Below are positions 37,860-46,188 of a stretch of 64,000 nt of DNA, one piece after another. The notes under the pieces were generated by a model, which saw only the letters and a program-made list of their open reading frames with translations, was not told where the DNA came from and ran no database searches. The DNA comes from Comamonadaceae bacterium (GTDB taxonomy: Bacteria; Pseudomonadota; Gammaproteobacteria; Burkholderiales; Burkholderiaceae_C). Each line of letters opens with the position of its first letter. Position 1 is the first letter of the stretch. The DNA is taken from NCBI GenBank assembly GCA_947448885.1, contig CANFPJ010000001.1, positions 1-64,000 on the forward strand, written 5' to 3'. A program made the position numbers and the translations under genes.

Positions 37860-38833
37860 AGTCGCATTCCAAAACCGTCGCGGGCGTATTCGTGCTCATG
37901 GCGCTGTTGCTGCCATTGGCAGCATCCGGCAATAAATTTTTCGCCTTTGTGCTGGGCATGACCTTCATCAGTTTGTTGTGGGCCACTGGCATGAACTTGA
38001 TGTACGGCTATGTCGGTCTGATGCCCTTGATGTTTGCCGGCGTGGCTGGGGTGGCAGGTTATGCCATGGTTCATTTCACCCGCACTTGGGGGTGGTCGTT
38101 TTGGCTGGCCATGCCGGTGGCTTCCCTGCTGGCGGCGGCCGTGGGGGTGGCGTTGGGCTTGCCCTCGCTGCGGCTCAAAGGTTTTTATTTCACCTTGTGC
38201 TCATTGGTGATCCAGACGGTTTTGACCTTGGCGTTTATATTTTTCCCCACTTATACCAATGGCGACACGGGCATCAACCAAGTGGCTCCGCCGGACTGGT
38301 TTGGGGGCGAACTCAAAGGGGAGGGCTTGGACATGGCCGTGGCCATGATCGCGATCGCAGGGGTGCTTTTTTGTGCTTGGTTGGTCAAAACCCCACTGGG
38401 GCAAAGATTTGTCGCCATTCGAGAAGACGATGTGCTCGCCGAAGGCCTGGGCATCCAGGTGGTGCGTTGCAAAATCATCGCTTTTTTCATCGTGTCCTTG
38501 TATGCGGGCATTGGGGGGTGCTTCTATGCGGCCTACGTGGGGTTCATCTCGCCCCGTGCCTACGATGTGTTGGTGTCCATGAACATCTGGTTGTTTGTGG
38601 CTTTTGGCGGCAGAGCCACGATTGCCGGACCGATCATCGGCACCGCGATTTTGGCGCCCATTCCTTTTTTGCTGCAAGACTTGCAAGCGTTCAAAGACAT
38701 CTTGTCGGGCGTGCTCATCATTGTGGTGACCCTGTTGATGCCTGGTGGCATTTATGGTGCTTTTGTGGCCTGGCGATCCAGCCAAGCCCACGTGGCCAGC
38801 GATGGTGACAAGGTGCAGGAGCAACGTGTATGA
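37856..38833 (+). CDS. LIV-type ABC transporter permease, LivM-like
   Basis: A 325-residue permease. The ATG at 37856 overlaps the livH TGA, and the N-terminus is a membrane helix (VFVLMALLLPLAAS). It has GMNLMYGYVGLMPLMFAGVAGV and VAIREDDVLAEGLGIQVVRCKI, the LivM loop that docks on the ATPases. Its end overlaps livG by ATGA. Confidence 0.91.
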   Translation: MKSHSKTVAGVFVLMALLLPLAASGNKFFAFVLGMTFISLLWATGMNLMYGYVGLMPLMFAGVAGVAGYAMVHFTRTWGWSFWLAMPVASLLAAAVGVALGLPSLRLKGFYFTLCSLVIQTVLTLAFIFFPTYTNGDTGINQVAPPDWFGGELKGEGLDMAVAMIAIAGVLFCAWLVKTPLGQRFVAIREDDVLAEGLGIQVVRCKIIAFFIVSLYAGIGGCFYAAYVGFISPRAYDVLVSMNIWLFVAFGGRATIAGPIIGTAILAPIPFLLQDLQAFKDILSGVLIIVVTLLMPGGIYGAFVAWRSSQAHVASDGDKVQEQRV

Positions 38834-39543
38834 AACTGCTTGACGTCAATGGATTGTCCAAAAGCTTTGGGGGTGTCGCGGCATTGCGTCAGGTCGAAGG
38901 GCACTCTGTGGCTGGCGAGACCCTGGGCATGATTGGGCCCAATGGATCGGGCAAAACCACCTTTGTCAATATCGTCAGTGGTCATGTTCGACCCGATGCG
39001 GGCATCCTCACGTTTGACGGCATTGACATCACGGGGAAAAATCCACACCAGCTCGCGGCGATTGGTTTGTGCCGAACTTATCAGGCTGTGCGTGTTTTTT
39101 CATCACTGACGACCCAGCAAAACATCGATAGCGCCCGACTGTTGCTGAGCCACAGAGGCTTGGACCAGGCGGAACTCAATGAATTGCTGGATTGGCTTCA
39201 GCTTGACCACGTTTTGAACAAGGGGGCTGGCAGCCTGACCTTGTTTGAGCAGCGCCGATTGGAGTTGCTGATGCGCTTGGTGCTCAAACCCAAGCTCATC
39301 ATGCTGGATGAGCCGGTGGGTGGCTTGGCCGTCACCGAGGTGATTGAGATGATCCAATTGCTCAAACAACTGAAAGCGCGTTGCTCCATTTTTGTGATTG
39401 AGCACACCATGCGGGTGATCAAAGAGTTGGCCGATCGGGTGATGGTTTTGATCGCTGGCGAGAAAGTGGCCGATGGCCCACCCTTGGAGATTTTGAAGAA
39501 CAAACGTGTGGTGGACGAATACCTGGGGGCCCAGCATGCTTGA
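38830..39543 (+). CDS. LIV-type ABC transporter ATPase, LivG-like (signature altered)
   Basis: A 237-residue ATPase with Walker A GPNGSGKT and Walker B LIMLDEPVGGL. The signature region reads LTLFEQRRLELLMRL where LivG proteins normally have (L)xYGxQRRLEIAR, so the conserved Gly is Phe-Glu here. The ATG overlaps livM as ATGA, and the C-terminal end overlaps livF by eight bases. Function may still be intact, because composite ATP sites can use a LivF signature on the partner. Confidence 0.9.
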   Translation: MKLLDVNGLSKSFGGVAALRQVEGHSVAGETLGMIGPNGSGKTTFVNIVSGHVRPDAGILTFDGIDITGKNPHQLAAIGLCRTYQAVRVFSSLTTQQNIDSARLLLSHRGLDQAELNELLDWLQLDHVLNKGAGSLTLFEQRRLELLMRLVLKPKLIMLDEPVGGLAVTEVIEMIQLLKQLKARCSIFVIEHTMRVIKELADRVMVLIAGEKVADGPPLEILKNKRVVDEYLGAQHA

Positions 39544-40240
39544 GGTCAAAGATTTGGTGATCAGGTACGGCCCATTCTTGGCTTGTGATCGCATCAGCTT
39601 GGAGGTCAAAACCGGTGAAATTGTGGGCGTCATTGGCCCCAATGGGGCCGGTAAAAGTTCGGTCGTTCGGGCGATTGCGGGCTTGGTCAAGCCCGCCTCT
39701 GGCCAGGTGAGCTTTTTGGGGCAATCCACCTTGGATGCGCCTGTGCACGAATTGATTCGACGGGGTTTGTCCTTGGTGCCCGAAGGCCGCGGGCTGTTTC
39801 CCCAAATGTCTGTCGAGGAAAACCTGTTGATGGGCGGGTATGCGCTGACCAACAAGTCACGCCGCAAGCAGTTGATGGACAACTGCTACGAATTGTTTCC
39901 CATCCTCAAAGAGCGTCGAAATCAATATGCGGGCACCTTGTCCGGCGGGCAGCAGCAAATGGTGGCGGTTTCGGTGGGCTTGATGGGTGACCCCAAGTTG
40001 TGCATTTTTGACGAGCCTTCACTGGGCTTGGCACCGATCGTGATCCAGCAAATTGGCGAGACCTTGCAAAAAATGAGGGATTTAAACCTCACGGTTTTGT
40101 TGATTGAACAAAATGCCATGTTGGCCAGCCATGTGGCCGATCGGATTTACATCATGTCGGCGGGGCGCGTGCAGTTTCATGACACACCCGCACATTTGAT
40201 GCAAAACCCGGAGGTCATTGAAAAATTCCTCAGCGCATGA
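39536..40240 (+). CDS. LIV-type ABC transporter ATPase, LivF-like
   Basis: A 234-residue ATPase with Walker A GPNGAGKS, signature LSGGQQQMVAV and Walker B LCIFDEPSLGLAP, all intact, and the LivF-type end DTPAHLMQNPEVIEKFLSA. ATG 39536 lies eight bases inside the end of livG. It closes the transcript that began with hydantoinase A or further upstream. It pairs with the LivG-like subunit whose signature is altered. Confidence 0.93.
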   Translation: MLEVKDLVIRYGPFLACDRISLEVKTGEIVGVIGPNGAGKSSVVRAIAGLVKPASGQVSFLGQSTLDAPVHELIRRGLSLVPEGRGLFPQMSVEENLLMGGYALTNKSRRKQLMDNCYELFPILKERRNQYAGTLSGGQQQMVAVSVGLMGDPKLCIFDEPSLGLAPIVIQQIGETLQKMRDLNLTVLLIEQNAMLASHVADRIYIMSAGRVQFHDTPAHLMQNPEVIEKFLSA

Positions 40241-40291
40241 GGGGCCTGCATTGGGGTGGGCAGCCGTGCTGAACCACCCGCTCAGCTGAAG

Positions 40292-40307
40292 GCCAGACAG
40301 GTCTGGC
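40292..40307. terminator. Weak hairpin between convergent livF and XRE genes
   Basis: GCCAGAC-AG-GTCTGGC (40292-40307) can form a short stem in the 75-base space between two convergent genes. It has no T run on either strand, so intrinsic termination is doubtful; rho-dependent termination or an incidental hairpin is possible. Confidence 0.3.
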
Positions 40308-40315
40308 GCGCCAAT

Positions 40316-40744
40316 TCAGATGGCGGCGAGCTTTTGCGCCACTTCGCGCTTGCGCATTTTCCGCACGGCAGAAATGGCCATGAGTTGACTGGCCCGGGGC
40401 TTGGCTTTGCCTTGTTCCCATTTGTAAATGGACTGACCACTGACCCCGATCAGCGCGCCCATTTCGTTGGCGGTTAAATTCAGTTTTTTGCGCAGTGCGG
40501 CAAATCCGTCGACCCTGAAGCGAAGATTTTCTTTGGGGCTTGCCGCTTCCACGGCTTGTGTTTTGGGGATTTGTTTGAGCAGCTTCTTGGTGAGGTTTTC
40601 CAGCTCGCTCAACCGCCTTTTCAGGGCGGCGATATCCGAGCGAAATTGAGCGCTGGTTTTTTTCAGCGCCAATGTTTCTGCGCGCGTTTCTTTTTTTGCG
40701 ATGCGTCCAATTTCAGACTTCAATTGCGTGGCAAACGTGCTCAT
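40316..40744 (-). CDS. Helix-turn-helix (XRE-type) protein with N-terminal coiled coil
   Basis: A 142-residue protein in two parts. The N-half (about 1-60) is charged and heptad-like, a probable coiled coil (ALKRRLSELENLTKKLLKQ). The C-half carries a Cro/CI-type HTH: LRKKLNLTANEMGALIGVSGQSIYKWEQGKAKPR. This layout is known in Burkholderiales as an uncharacterised regulator. It is divergent from H-NS at 41174, and a TTGATCGATCAA palindrome lies 54 bases upstream of its start. Confidence 0.85.
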   Translation of the reverse strand: MSTFATQLKSEIGRIAKKETRAETLALKKTSAQFRSDIAALKRRLSELENLTKKLLKQIPKTQAVEAASPKENLRFRVDGFAALRKKLNLTANEMGALIGVSGQSIYKWEQGKAKPRASQLMAISAVRKMRKREVAQKLAAI

Positions 40745-41173
40745 GGATAGCGTCCCCCTATAAAAAGTTTATCTTACCCAAATTGTGGATCCGAATCTTG
40801 ATCGATCAAATGGCACAAAGTGGATGTCACGAACAACCATCGGTGTGATCCCCAGAATGCCCATGCATTTTTAAATCATTTTCACCAAGGATATGCTTTC
40901 CCCAGCCATGAACTTGGCCCTTGAATCTCCCCCATCGACATCCTTGGCGGAAGTCGTTTTGAAATTCATTCAATACAATCATTTTGAAATATGGCTGGTG
41001 ATCGCTGCGATTTTCACCTTTGATATTTGGCAGTTTTAATCGATGTCGGTCTTGCGATATTCTCCCGCCCAAATGAAACGCAGTGATGTTTTGATTGCCA
41101 TATAATATCCGTTGGTATCTCGTTATCAGATGAGATAATTTTCAATTTAATATTACTTGGGAGCATATTCCAC
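40745..41173. other. 429-base regulatory region between XRE protein and H-NS
   Basis: No convincing gene; an 81-codon minus-strand frame (40827-41072) has no family features. The right half is AT-rich, as expected upstream of an H-NS gene. A possible promoter for H-NS is TTGGTA with GATAAT (41112-41117 and 41134-41139, 16-base spacing). A perfect 12-base palindrome lies at 40798-40809 nearer the XRE gene. Confidence 0.55.
40798..40809. promoter_or_regulatory. Palindrome TTGATCGATCAA, candidate operator
   Basis: A perfect 12-base palindrome, 54 bases upstream of the XRE start and 365 bases upstream of H-NS. Its symmetry fits an HTH dimer site, so autoregulation by the XRE protein is possible. 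This is inference from position only. Confidence 0.3.
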
Positions 41174-41533
41174 ATGGCTACTTCTGTCGCATCACAACTC
41201 GCCAAATTGCGCAAAGAGCGCGAGGCCATTGAAAAACGTGAAAAAGCCTTGCAAGCGCGCACCCATACCCGCGCCATTGAGAAAATCCTGGCCATTGCCA
41301 AAGATGCTGGCTTGACCGCATCGGATATCACCTCGGCCATGGGCGGCGGTAAAAAGAAATCGGTCAAAACCAAAGTGGTTGGTGCTGCCAAGAAATCTGG
41401 CCCGCGTGGAAAAGTGGCGCCCAAATACAAAAACCCTGCGGATCCGGCCCAAACATGGACTGGCCGCGGTAAATCTCCGGTGTGGGTTCAGGCATTGAAA
41501 AATGCTGGCACCTTGGATTCGGCTTTGATTTAA
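41174..41533 (+). CDS. H-NS family nucleoid-associated protein
   Basis: A 119-residue DNA-binding silencer. The N-terminal half (LAKLRKEREAIEKREKALQ) is the oligomerising coiled coil, followed by a Lys/Ala linker (KKKSVKTKV). The C-terminus has YKNPADPAQTWTGRGKSPVW, the H-NS DNA-hook motif around the GRG core. This short beta-proteobacterial type (BpH3/HvrA-like) represses AT-rich DNA. ATG 41174 is preceded by AT-rich leader DNA, and a strong terminator follows. Confidence 0.95.
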   Translation: MATSVASQLAKLRKEREAIEKREKALQARTHTRAIEKILAIAKDAGLTASDITSAMGGGKKKSVKTKVVGAAKKSGPRGKVAPKYKNPADPAQTWTGRGKSPVWVQALKNAGTLDSALI

Positions 41534-41555
41534 ACACCTGCTGTCCTCACGATCA

Positions 41556-41590
41556 GGCTGATGTCGCCCCTGGCGGCATCAGCCTTTTTT
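41556..41590 (+). terminator. Rho-independent terminator after H-NS
   Basis: GGCTGATG pairs perfectly with CATCAGCC, and the inner CGCC/GGCG pairs with only a T-G step between, giving a 13-base stem with loop CCT, followed by six Ts (41585-41590). It lies 22 bases after the H-NS stop, before the convergent ligase gene. Confidence 0.92.
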
Positions 41591-41660
41591 CATGGCCAAG
41601 GTTGACGCAAAAAGCTGGCACCCCAGGCAGGGTCTTATTGGGCGTTGGGCATGCGCACGG

Positions 41661-43328
41661 TCACTTGGTCAAGGCATTGACTTTGCGCTGATGCCAGAGG
41701 GTTGCGCCTTCATCGCCGCGATCGCGCAGGCATTCCTTTTCCAATGACCACTGGGTGGGGTTTTGCCAGCGCTTACCCATTGCCCACACGTCATCGCAAA
41801 AGTGCGTTTTGGCGATGGTTTCAGTGGCAGTGACATGTCGTGGGGCATTTAAAGCGATGAATTGATCGCTGGCAAATGTTTTCAAGATGGGGTGCTGGAA
41901 TTCGCGCGCCGTGGGGATGGACGGTTCGGGCGCTGGGGTGGCAGCGATCCATGTGGGGCGGTTTTTCCAAGCCAAGTGGCTGACCCACCCGGTTTCAGCG
42001 AGCATCCAAGCGAACCCAAATGCCAACGCACAGGTCATCGTGATGGCCCCCGTTTTGATCCCGCGATTGGTCATGCCATTCCATGGGCGCCAAGCCGTTG
42101 ATGGCATGCCAGATGCGAATACCATGCACCAAAGCCAGATGTGTGCGGTTGAGGCGTGAAAAGGAAACTCGGTGAATTGGTGCAGGCTGATTGGTAACAA
42201 ACATGCCAGCCATGCCAAACTGTTCCAAGCCTGCTGGCGACATACCCAAACGATCAAGAAAATCCAAGGTCCGACCACCGATAAAACACCCAAAGCGCCA
42301 GTTTCAACAGCCCACAACAAAACCTCGTTGTGCGGGTGGCCCAGATTGGGGGTGTAGTGCAGGTTTCTGCCTGCTTCAATCAGCTGAACAAAGACCGGGA
42401 CGATCTTTTCTGAAAATGTCCCCAATCCATGCCCCCACCAAGGTGATTGCCACCACAAATCGAAGCTGGCTTGAATAAAGCTGAGCCGATAGGTGGTGGA
42501 ACTGCCCTGGGCCACGTCACGCAATCGATCGACAACATCCCCCAGCCAAGACGCCAGCAACGCAGCCAGCAGCAAGCTGATGAGGCACCACCACCCAAAA
42601 CGTTTGTTTTGGGGGCTGAACCTGTGGACCCAAACGCCCAGCAGCAGCATCGAGATGGCCAGTCCCAACATGCCAACCCGAGAGCCTGACTTGAACACGA
42701 TAAAAATGTGCAGCGCGCTCAGGCACAGCATGGTCATGGCGCGCCATCCCTGGATGGGTGCTGGGTGTCGCAGTTGTTGCCAAAGGGCAAAAACGAGGGA
42801 AGTGGCCAAGAAACTGGCCAGCAGGTTGGGCTGCTGAAACCCCCCTTGGGTGGCACGCAAAGGCAAGGGCAATGAAAACCACCCGTCGTTCCACGCCAAA
42901 TAAGGGGGGCTCCACAAGGTGAGCAAGCACAGCAGGCTGGTACCCCCGAGCAACAGCTGGCTGATGGAAGTCCATTGCCAGCGGGACAAGTCCAACTGCG
43001 CCAAGCCGATGGTGAAACAGGCCATCAAAGCCAGGGCAAAACCAGCCAACCAGGGGTAATGGGAAAAACTTCCGATGGACACCCAAGAAGCGTGAAGCGC
43101 CAACATGAGCGGCGGGATGAGCACAACGCCCCACACAGGCTGCCAGCGGATGCGACAACTGGCAAGCACGTGTGCCCAGCAAGAAGCGCAGGCCAGACAC
43201 ATCATGGCAGCGACAAAAAAATTCCGAGGAATCAAATTGTTGCCCAAATTGGGCAAATTCCATTGCAGCACACACCCGGAAACCATGGCCGTGATGGCCA
43301 GCAGGCGCAAATGCGCGGCCGCCCCCAT
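41661..43328 (-). CDS. PglL/Wzy-type O-oligosaccharyltransferase (O-antigen ligase family)
   Basis: A 555-residue polytopic protein with about 12 membrane segments, a C-terminal periplasmic domain, and the Wzy_C/PglL loop GHPHNEVLLWAVETGALG. FKSGSRVGMLGLAISMLLLG matches the Wzy_C family. PglL enzymes transfer undecaprenyl-linked sugars onto pilin-like proteins; WaaL enzymes do this onto lipid A. The length and HPHN loop favour protein O-glycosylation. No pilin gene is adjacent, so the acceptor is unknown. It begins six bases after the hemerythrin stop. Confidence 0.85.
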   Translation of the reverse strand: MGAAAHLRLLAITAMVSGCVLQWNLPNLGNNLIPRNFFVAAMMCLACASCWAHVLASCRIRWQPVWGVVLIPPLMLALHASWVSIGSFSHYPWLAGFALALMACFTIGLAQLDLSRWQWTSISQLLLGGTSLLCLLTLWSPPYLAWNDGWFSLPLPLRATQGGFQQPNLLASFLATSLVFALWQQLRHPAPIQGWRAMTMLCLSALHIFIVFKSGSRVGMLGLAISMLLLGVWVHRFSPQNKRFGWWCLISLLLAALLASWLGDVVDRLRDVAQGSSTTYRLSFIQASFDLWWQSPWWGHGLGTFSEKIVPVFVQLIEAGRNLHYTPNLGHPHNEVLLWAVETGALGVLSVVGPWIFLIVWVCRQQAWNSLAWLACLLPISLHQFTEFPFHASTAHIWLWCMVFASGMPSTAWRPWNGMTNRGIKTGAITMTCALAFGFAWMLAETGWVSHLAWKNRPTWIAATPAPEPSIPTAREFQHPILKTFASDQFIALNAPRHVTATETIAKTHFCDDVWAMGKRWQNPTQWSLEKECLRDRGDEGATLWHQRKVNALTK

Positions 43329-43333
43329 CGGGC

Positions 43334-43786
43334 TCAGCGCAATTGCAAATTGCGCCGCAACACCACAGGCTTACCGCCCAGGCTGCGCTTGCACATCCAA
43401 TGGGCCAAAGCCGAGTCCAAATGGTCGGCATGGGAAGGAAACCATCTGATCAATTCATCAATGAGGCTTCTGCCATAGGCGTACTGCCCCTCGTTGACCA
43501 GTGCCAGCACCTCTTGGATCGATTTCATGACGGCGGCATGTTCATCGATGTGGCAATCCCTCGGGGGAAATTCGGTGTCCACCATGAGCTTGTTCTCCAA
43601 GTCAAAGTGGGCCTGGGCATGTTGTGCAAAAAGCGATAAAAGATGTGGCAAGTCTTGATCTGGGGCGGTGTCCATTTGCCGGACCAAATCAACAAACTCT
43701 TCATGCGTTTCATCGATGGGGCGGTAACCCAAAATGAATTTATCGCTCCAAATGAATGCTTCCTCGGTGGTGGTTTCAGATGTCAT
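43334..43786 (-). CDS. Bacteriohemerythrin-like protein
   Basis: A 150-residue four-helix di-iron protein. The iron ligands appear in order: HEEFVDL, HAQAHFDLEN, HIDEHAAVM and HADHLDSAL. The start is ATG 43786; the upstream in-frame region lacks family similarity. Hemerythrins bind oxygen in the cytoplasm or act as O2 or iron sensors. It is directly upstream of the ligase with a 5-base gap. Confidence 0.88.
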   Translation of the reverse strand: MTSETTTEEAFIWSDKFILGYRPIDETHEEFVDLVRQMDTAPDQDLPHLLSLFAQHAQAHFDLENKLMVDTEFPPRDCHIDEHAAVMKSIQEVLALVNEGQYAYGRSLIDELIRWFPSHADHLDSALAHWMCKRSLGGKPVVLRRNLQLR

Positions 43787-43839
43787 GGTCGATGCGATGG
43801 GTTCTGCTGACAGAGATGGGGAGTGGGGTTCCGTAGACC

Positions 43840-44622
43840 CTAAAAAGGCTTTCTGTGGCCCAAGGCCAAGGAAATTTGCTGCGCGGTCGCTTGGAGTTTG
43901 GGGCGCCACTCATCGCTCATGCGATCGCTGGGGGCAGAGATGGACAAGCCAGCGACCAACTTGGATTGGTCATCGTAGATGCCTGCCGCCAAACAGCGCA
44001 CACCCAACTCCAATTCCTCATTGTCGTGCGCAACGCCATATTGCCGAACTTTGGACAGCTCTCTCTCCAGAATATTGATTTGAGTGATGCTGTTGCGGGT
44101 TTGGCCGTTCAATCCGGTTCTGGTGGCATAGGCACGCACCTTTTGGGTGTCATCCACCGATAAAAAAAGTTTGCCCACGGACGTCAAATGCAAGGGGGCC
44201 CTGCCACCAATGGCGCGAACGACTTGCATGCCAGATCGCTCACTGAAGGCCCGCTCGATGTAAATGATCTCGTCACCTTGGCGCACACTGAGGTTGATGG
44301 GTTGTTGAATCAGGCGGTGGAGTTCTCGCATGGGCATCAAGGCGGCATCGCGCACATTCAGTCGCCCTTTGACCAAGTTGCCCAGCTCCAACAGTCGCAT
44401 GCCGAGTCGATAGCTGCCTGGCTCGGGGCGATCGACAAAACGCCCGCAGGCCAAGTCATTCAAAATTCGATGGGCGGTCGATGGGTGCAAGCCACTTTTT
44501 TCACTGATTTCTTTGAGTGAAACAGCCTCTTCTCGCGAGGACAGGACGTCAATCAGGGTAAATATTCTTTCAATGACCTGAATGGAGGGCGTGGCCGCCT
44601 GGTTGGCATCAACTTTTCGCAT
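43840..44622 (-). CDS. IclR-family transcriptional regulator
   Basis: A 260-residue regulator. The wHTH has ISEKSGLHPSTAHRILNDL. The effector domain shows HLTSVGKLFLSVDD, HDNEELELGVRCLAAGIYD and VAGLSISAPSDRM. Its ATG is at 44622, 21 bases after bpt on the same strand, so it may be read from the aat-bpt promoter. It differs from the hydantoinase-linked IclR in the N-terminus. The target is unknown. Confidence 0.91.
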   Translation of the reverse strand: MRKVDANQAATPSIQVIERIFTLIDVLSSREEAVSLKEISEKSGLHPSTAHRILNDLACGRFVDRPEPGSYRLGMRLLELGNLVKGRLNVRDAALMPMRELHRLIQQPINLSVRQGDEIIYIERAFSERSGMQVVRAIGGRAPLHLTSVGKLFLSVDDTQKVRAYATRTGLNGQTRNSITQINILERELSKVRQYGVAHDNEELELGVRCLAAGIYDDQSKLVAGLSISAPSDRMSDEWRPKLQATAQQISLALGHRKPF

Positions 44623-44642
44623 TGTGCAATTTTAACGGATGA

Positions 44643-45380
44643 TCAATCTGGGGTTTGCCAATGACCATCCACCAAAACTTGGTGGGGTTTGAAATGCGCC
44701 TTGTAATTCATCTTGGGGCTGTTTTGAATCCAATAGCCCAAATAAACGTATGGCAAACCCAAGGTTTTGGCTTGCTCGACTTGCCACATCACCCCGTAAG
44801 TGCCGTAGTCGGCATGCGTTTCAGGCTCATAAAAGGTGTAAACCGCTGAAATGCCATCATTGAGGACATCCAAGATGGACACCATTTTGAGCACCCCTGG
44901 GGAGCCATCGTCGGTAGGCAGCCTGAACTCCACCAAGCGAGAGTTCACCCGGCTTTGTAAAAGGAACTGGGTGTACTGATCGATGCTGTCTTGATCCATG
45001 CCGCCGCCAGCATGGCGCCCTGTTTGGTAGCGCAGGTACAGGTGGTAATGGTCATCTTGGTAAGCCAAATTGGCAATGCGAGGGATCAAGCTTTGGTGTT
45101 GTTTGTAGGCCCTGCGTTGGCTTCGATTGGGTTTGAAGTCATCGATGGGGATGCGCAAGGGGATGCAGGCGCGGCACCCATCGCAATAAGGCCGATAAGT
45201 GAACAGACCGCTGCGGCGAAACCCTCGGGCGACCAGTTCGGAATAAATGTCGTTGTGGATCAGATGGCTGGGTGTGGCCACCTGCGAGCGCGCTTGAAGG
45301 TGTGGCAAGTAGCTGCAAGGGTAAGGCGCCGTTGCATAAAACTGCAAGGCCTGAAGCGGTAAATCCTTGAGGTGGGTCAC
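44643..45380 (-). CDS. bpt: Bacterial leucyl-transferase Bpt (aspartate/glutamate N-end)
   Basis: A 245-residue transferase that moves Leu from tRNA to N-terminal Asp/Glu of proteins, feeding the ClpS-ClpAP N-degron pathway. Family marks are [14 protein letters not shown] near the start, [26 protein letters not shown], and the [20 protein letters not shown] end. The GTG at 45380 overlaps the aat stop as GTGA and gives the expected N-terminus [15 protein letters not shown] longer frame extends upstream inside aat. Confidence 0.95.
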   Translation of the reverse strand: MTHLKDLPLQALQFYATAPYPCSYLPHLQARSQVATPSHLIHNDIYSELVARGFRRSGLFTYRPYCDGCRACIPLRIPIDDFKPNRSQRRAYKQHQSLIPRIANLAYQDDHYHLYLRYQTGRHAGGGMDQDSIDQYTQFLLQSRVNSRLVEFRLPTDDGSPGVLKMVSILDVLNDGISAVYTFYEPETHADYGTYGVMWQVEQAKTLGLPYVYLGYWIQNSPKMNYKAHFKPHQVLVDGHWQTPD

Positions 45381-46141
45381 GTCAGTGGTTGTGTGAAGGG
45401 CAGGATGTGATTCCAGTATACGGGTAAGAATTCCCAAGGGGGCGGCGGTTCCTGCGTCAAAACCGTCAACTCTTTCACAAACAACTGCCGGGCAATGGGG
45501 CGCGCACCCATGAACTTCAGATGCGGGGTTTGTTGTTGGCAGTCGATGGATGGGATGCCTTGCTGTCGACACATGCAAATCAGCGCTGAAAGGGCAATTT
45601 TGGAGGCGTCACTTTGCAGCGAAAACATGGATTCTCCGAACACGGCTTTGCCAATGGCCACACAGTACAAACCGCCCACCAAATGGCCATCCAGCCAGCA
45701 CTCCACGCTGTGCGCCTGACCCAGCTGGTGCAAATCACGGTAAGCCATCATCATTTCGGGCTGTATCCAGGTCCCACTTTGACCGGGCCTTTTCGATTGG
45801 GCGCAAAGCCTCACCACGTCATCGAAGTGTTGGTCAACCTGGATCTCCAGTTGGCCTTGAGAAATCAATTTGACCAACGTCTTTTTGAACGATCGGTGCA
45901 GCTTGAATTCGTCTGCGCGCAAGACCATTCGGGGGTCAGTGCTCCACCAGAGCACGGGTTGGCCTTGGCTGTACCAGGGGAAAATGCCTTTTTGATAAGC
46001 TTCAGTGAGCCGCTCAGCCGACAAATCTCGACCGGCCGCGACCAAACCGGGATAAGCAGAATCTTGACCCCATGCCGACTCAGGCCCGGGCAAGGGATCA
46101 CCGGACCTGATGATGGGGATGGAGGAGGTGTGTATTGACAA
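45377..46141 (-). CDS. aat: Leucyl/phenylalanyl-tRNA-protein transferase
   Basis: A 254-residue enzyme that adds Leu or Phe to N-terminal Lys/Arg. [30 protein letters not shown] is the family signature, and [30 protein letters not shown] the catalytic region. The frame begins with TTG at 46141; no ATG is available before residue 70, so TTG is the likely start, although no strong ribosome site is seen. aat and bpt are translationally coupled, placing both N-degron tagging enzymes in one unit. Confidence 0.94.
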   Translation of the reverse strand: MSIHTSSIPIIRSGDPLPGPESAWGQDSAYPGLVAAGRDLSAERLTEAYQKGIFPWYSQGQPVLWWSTDPRMVLRADEFKLHRSFKKTLVKLISQGQLEIQVDQHFDDVVRLCAQSKRPGQSGTWIQPEMMMAYRDLHQLGQAHSVECWLDGHLVGGLYCVAIGKAVFGESMFSLQSDASKIALSALICMCRQQGIPSIDCQQQTPHLKFMGARPIARQLFVKELTVLTQEPPPPWEFLPVYWNHILPFTQPLT

Positions 46142-46148
46142 TTTACAG

Positions 46149-46173
46149 ATACAATTGTATTAATTTAAATTAA
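46149..46173. promoter_or_regulatory. Two overlapping AT palindromes in the aat/acyltransferase spacer
   Basis: ATACAATTGTAT (46149-46160) and TTAATTTAAATTAA (46160-46173) are both perfect palindromes, sharing one base. They fill the 47-base space between the divergent aat and acyltransferase genes. They could bind H-NS or a dimeric regulator, or simply be AT-rich promoter DNA. Confidence 0.35.
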
Positions 46174-46188
46174 TTTAATGACTTCAAA

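Noticed and set aside
40827..41072. 81-codon minus-strand frame before H-NS
   Set aside because: No ribosome site, no recognisable fold, and located in an AT-rich promoter region.
40316..41533. Prophage or integrative element suggested by XRE and H-NS genes
   Set aside because: No integrase, terminase, structural genes or att repeats are visible; both genes are of chromosomal types.
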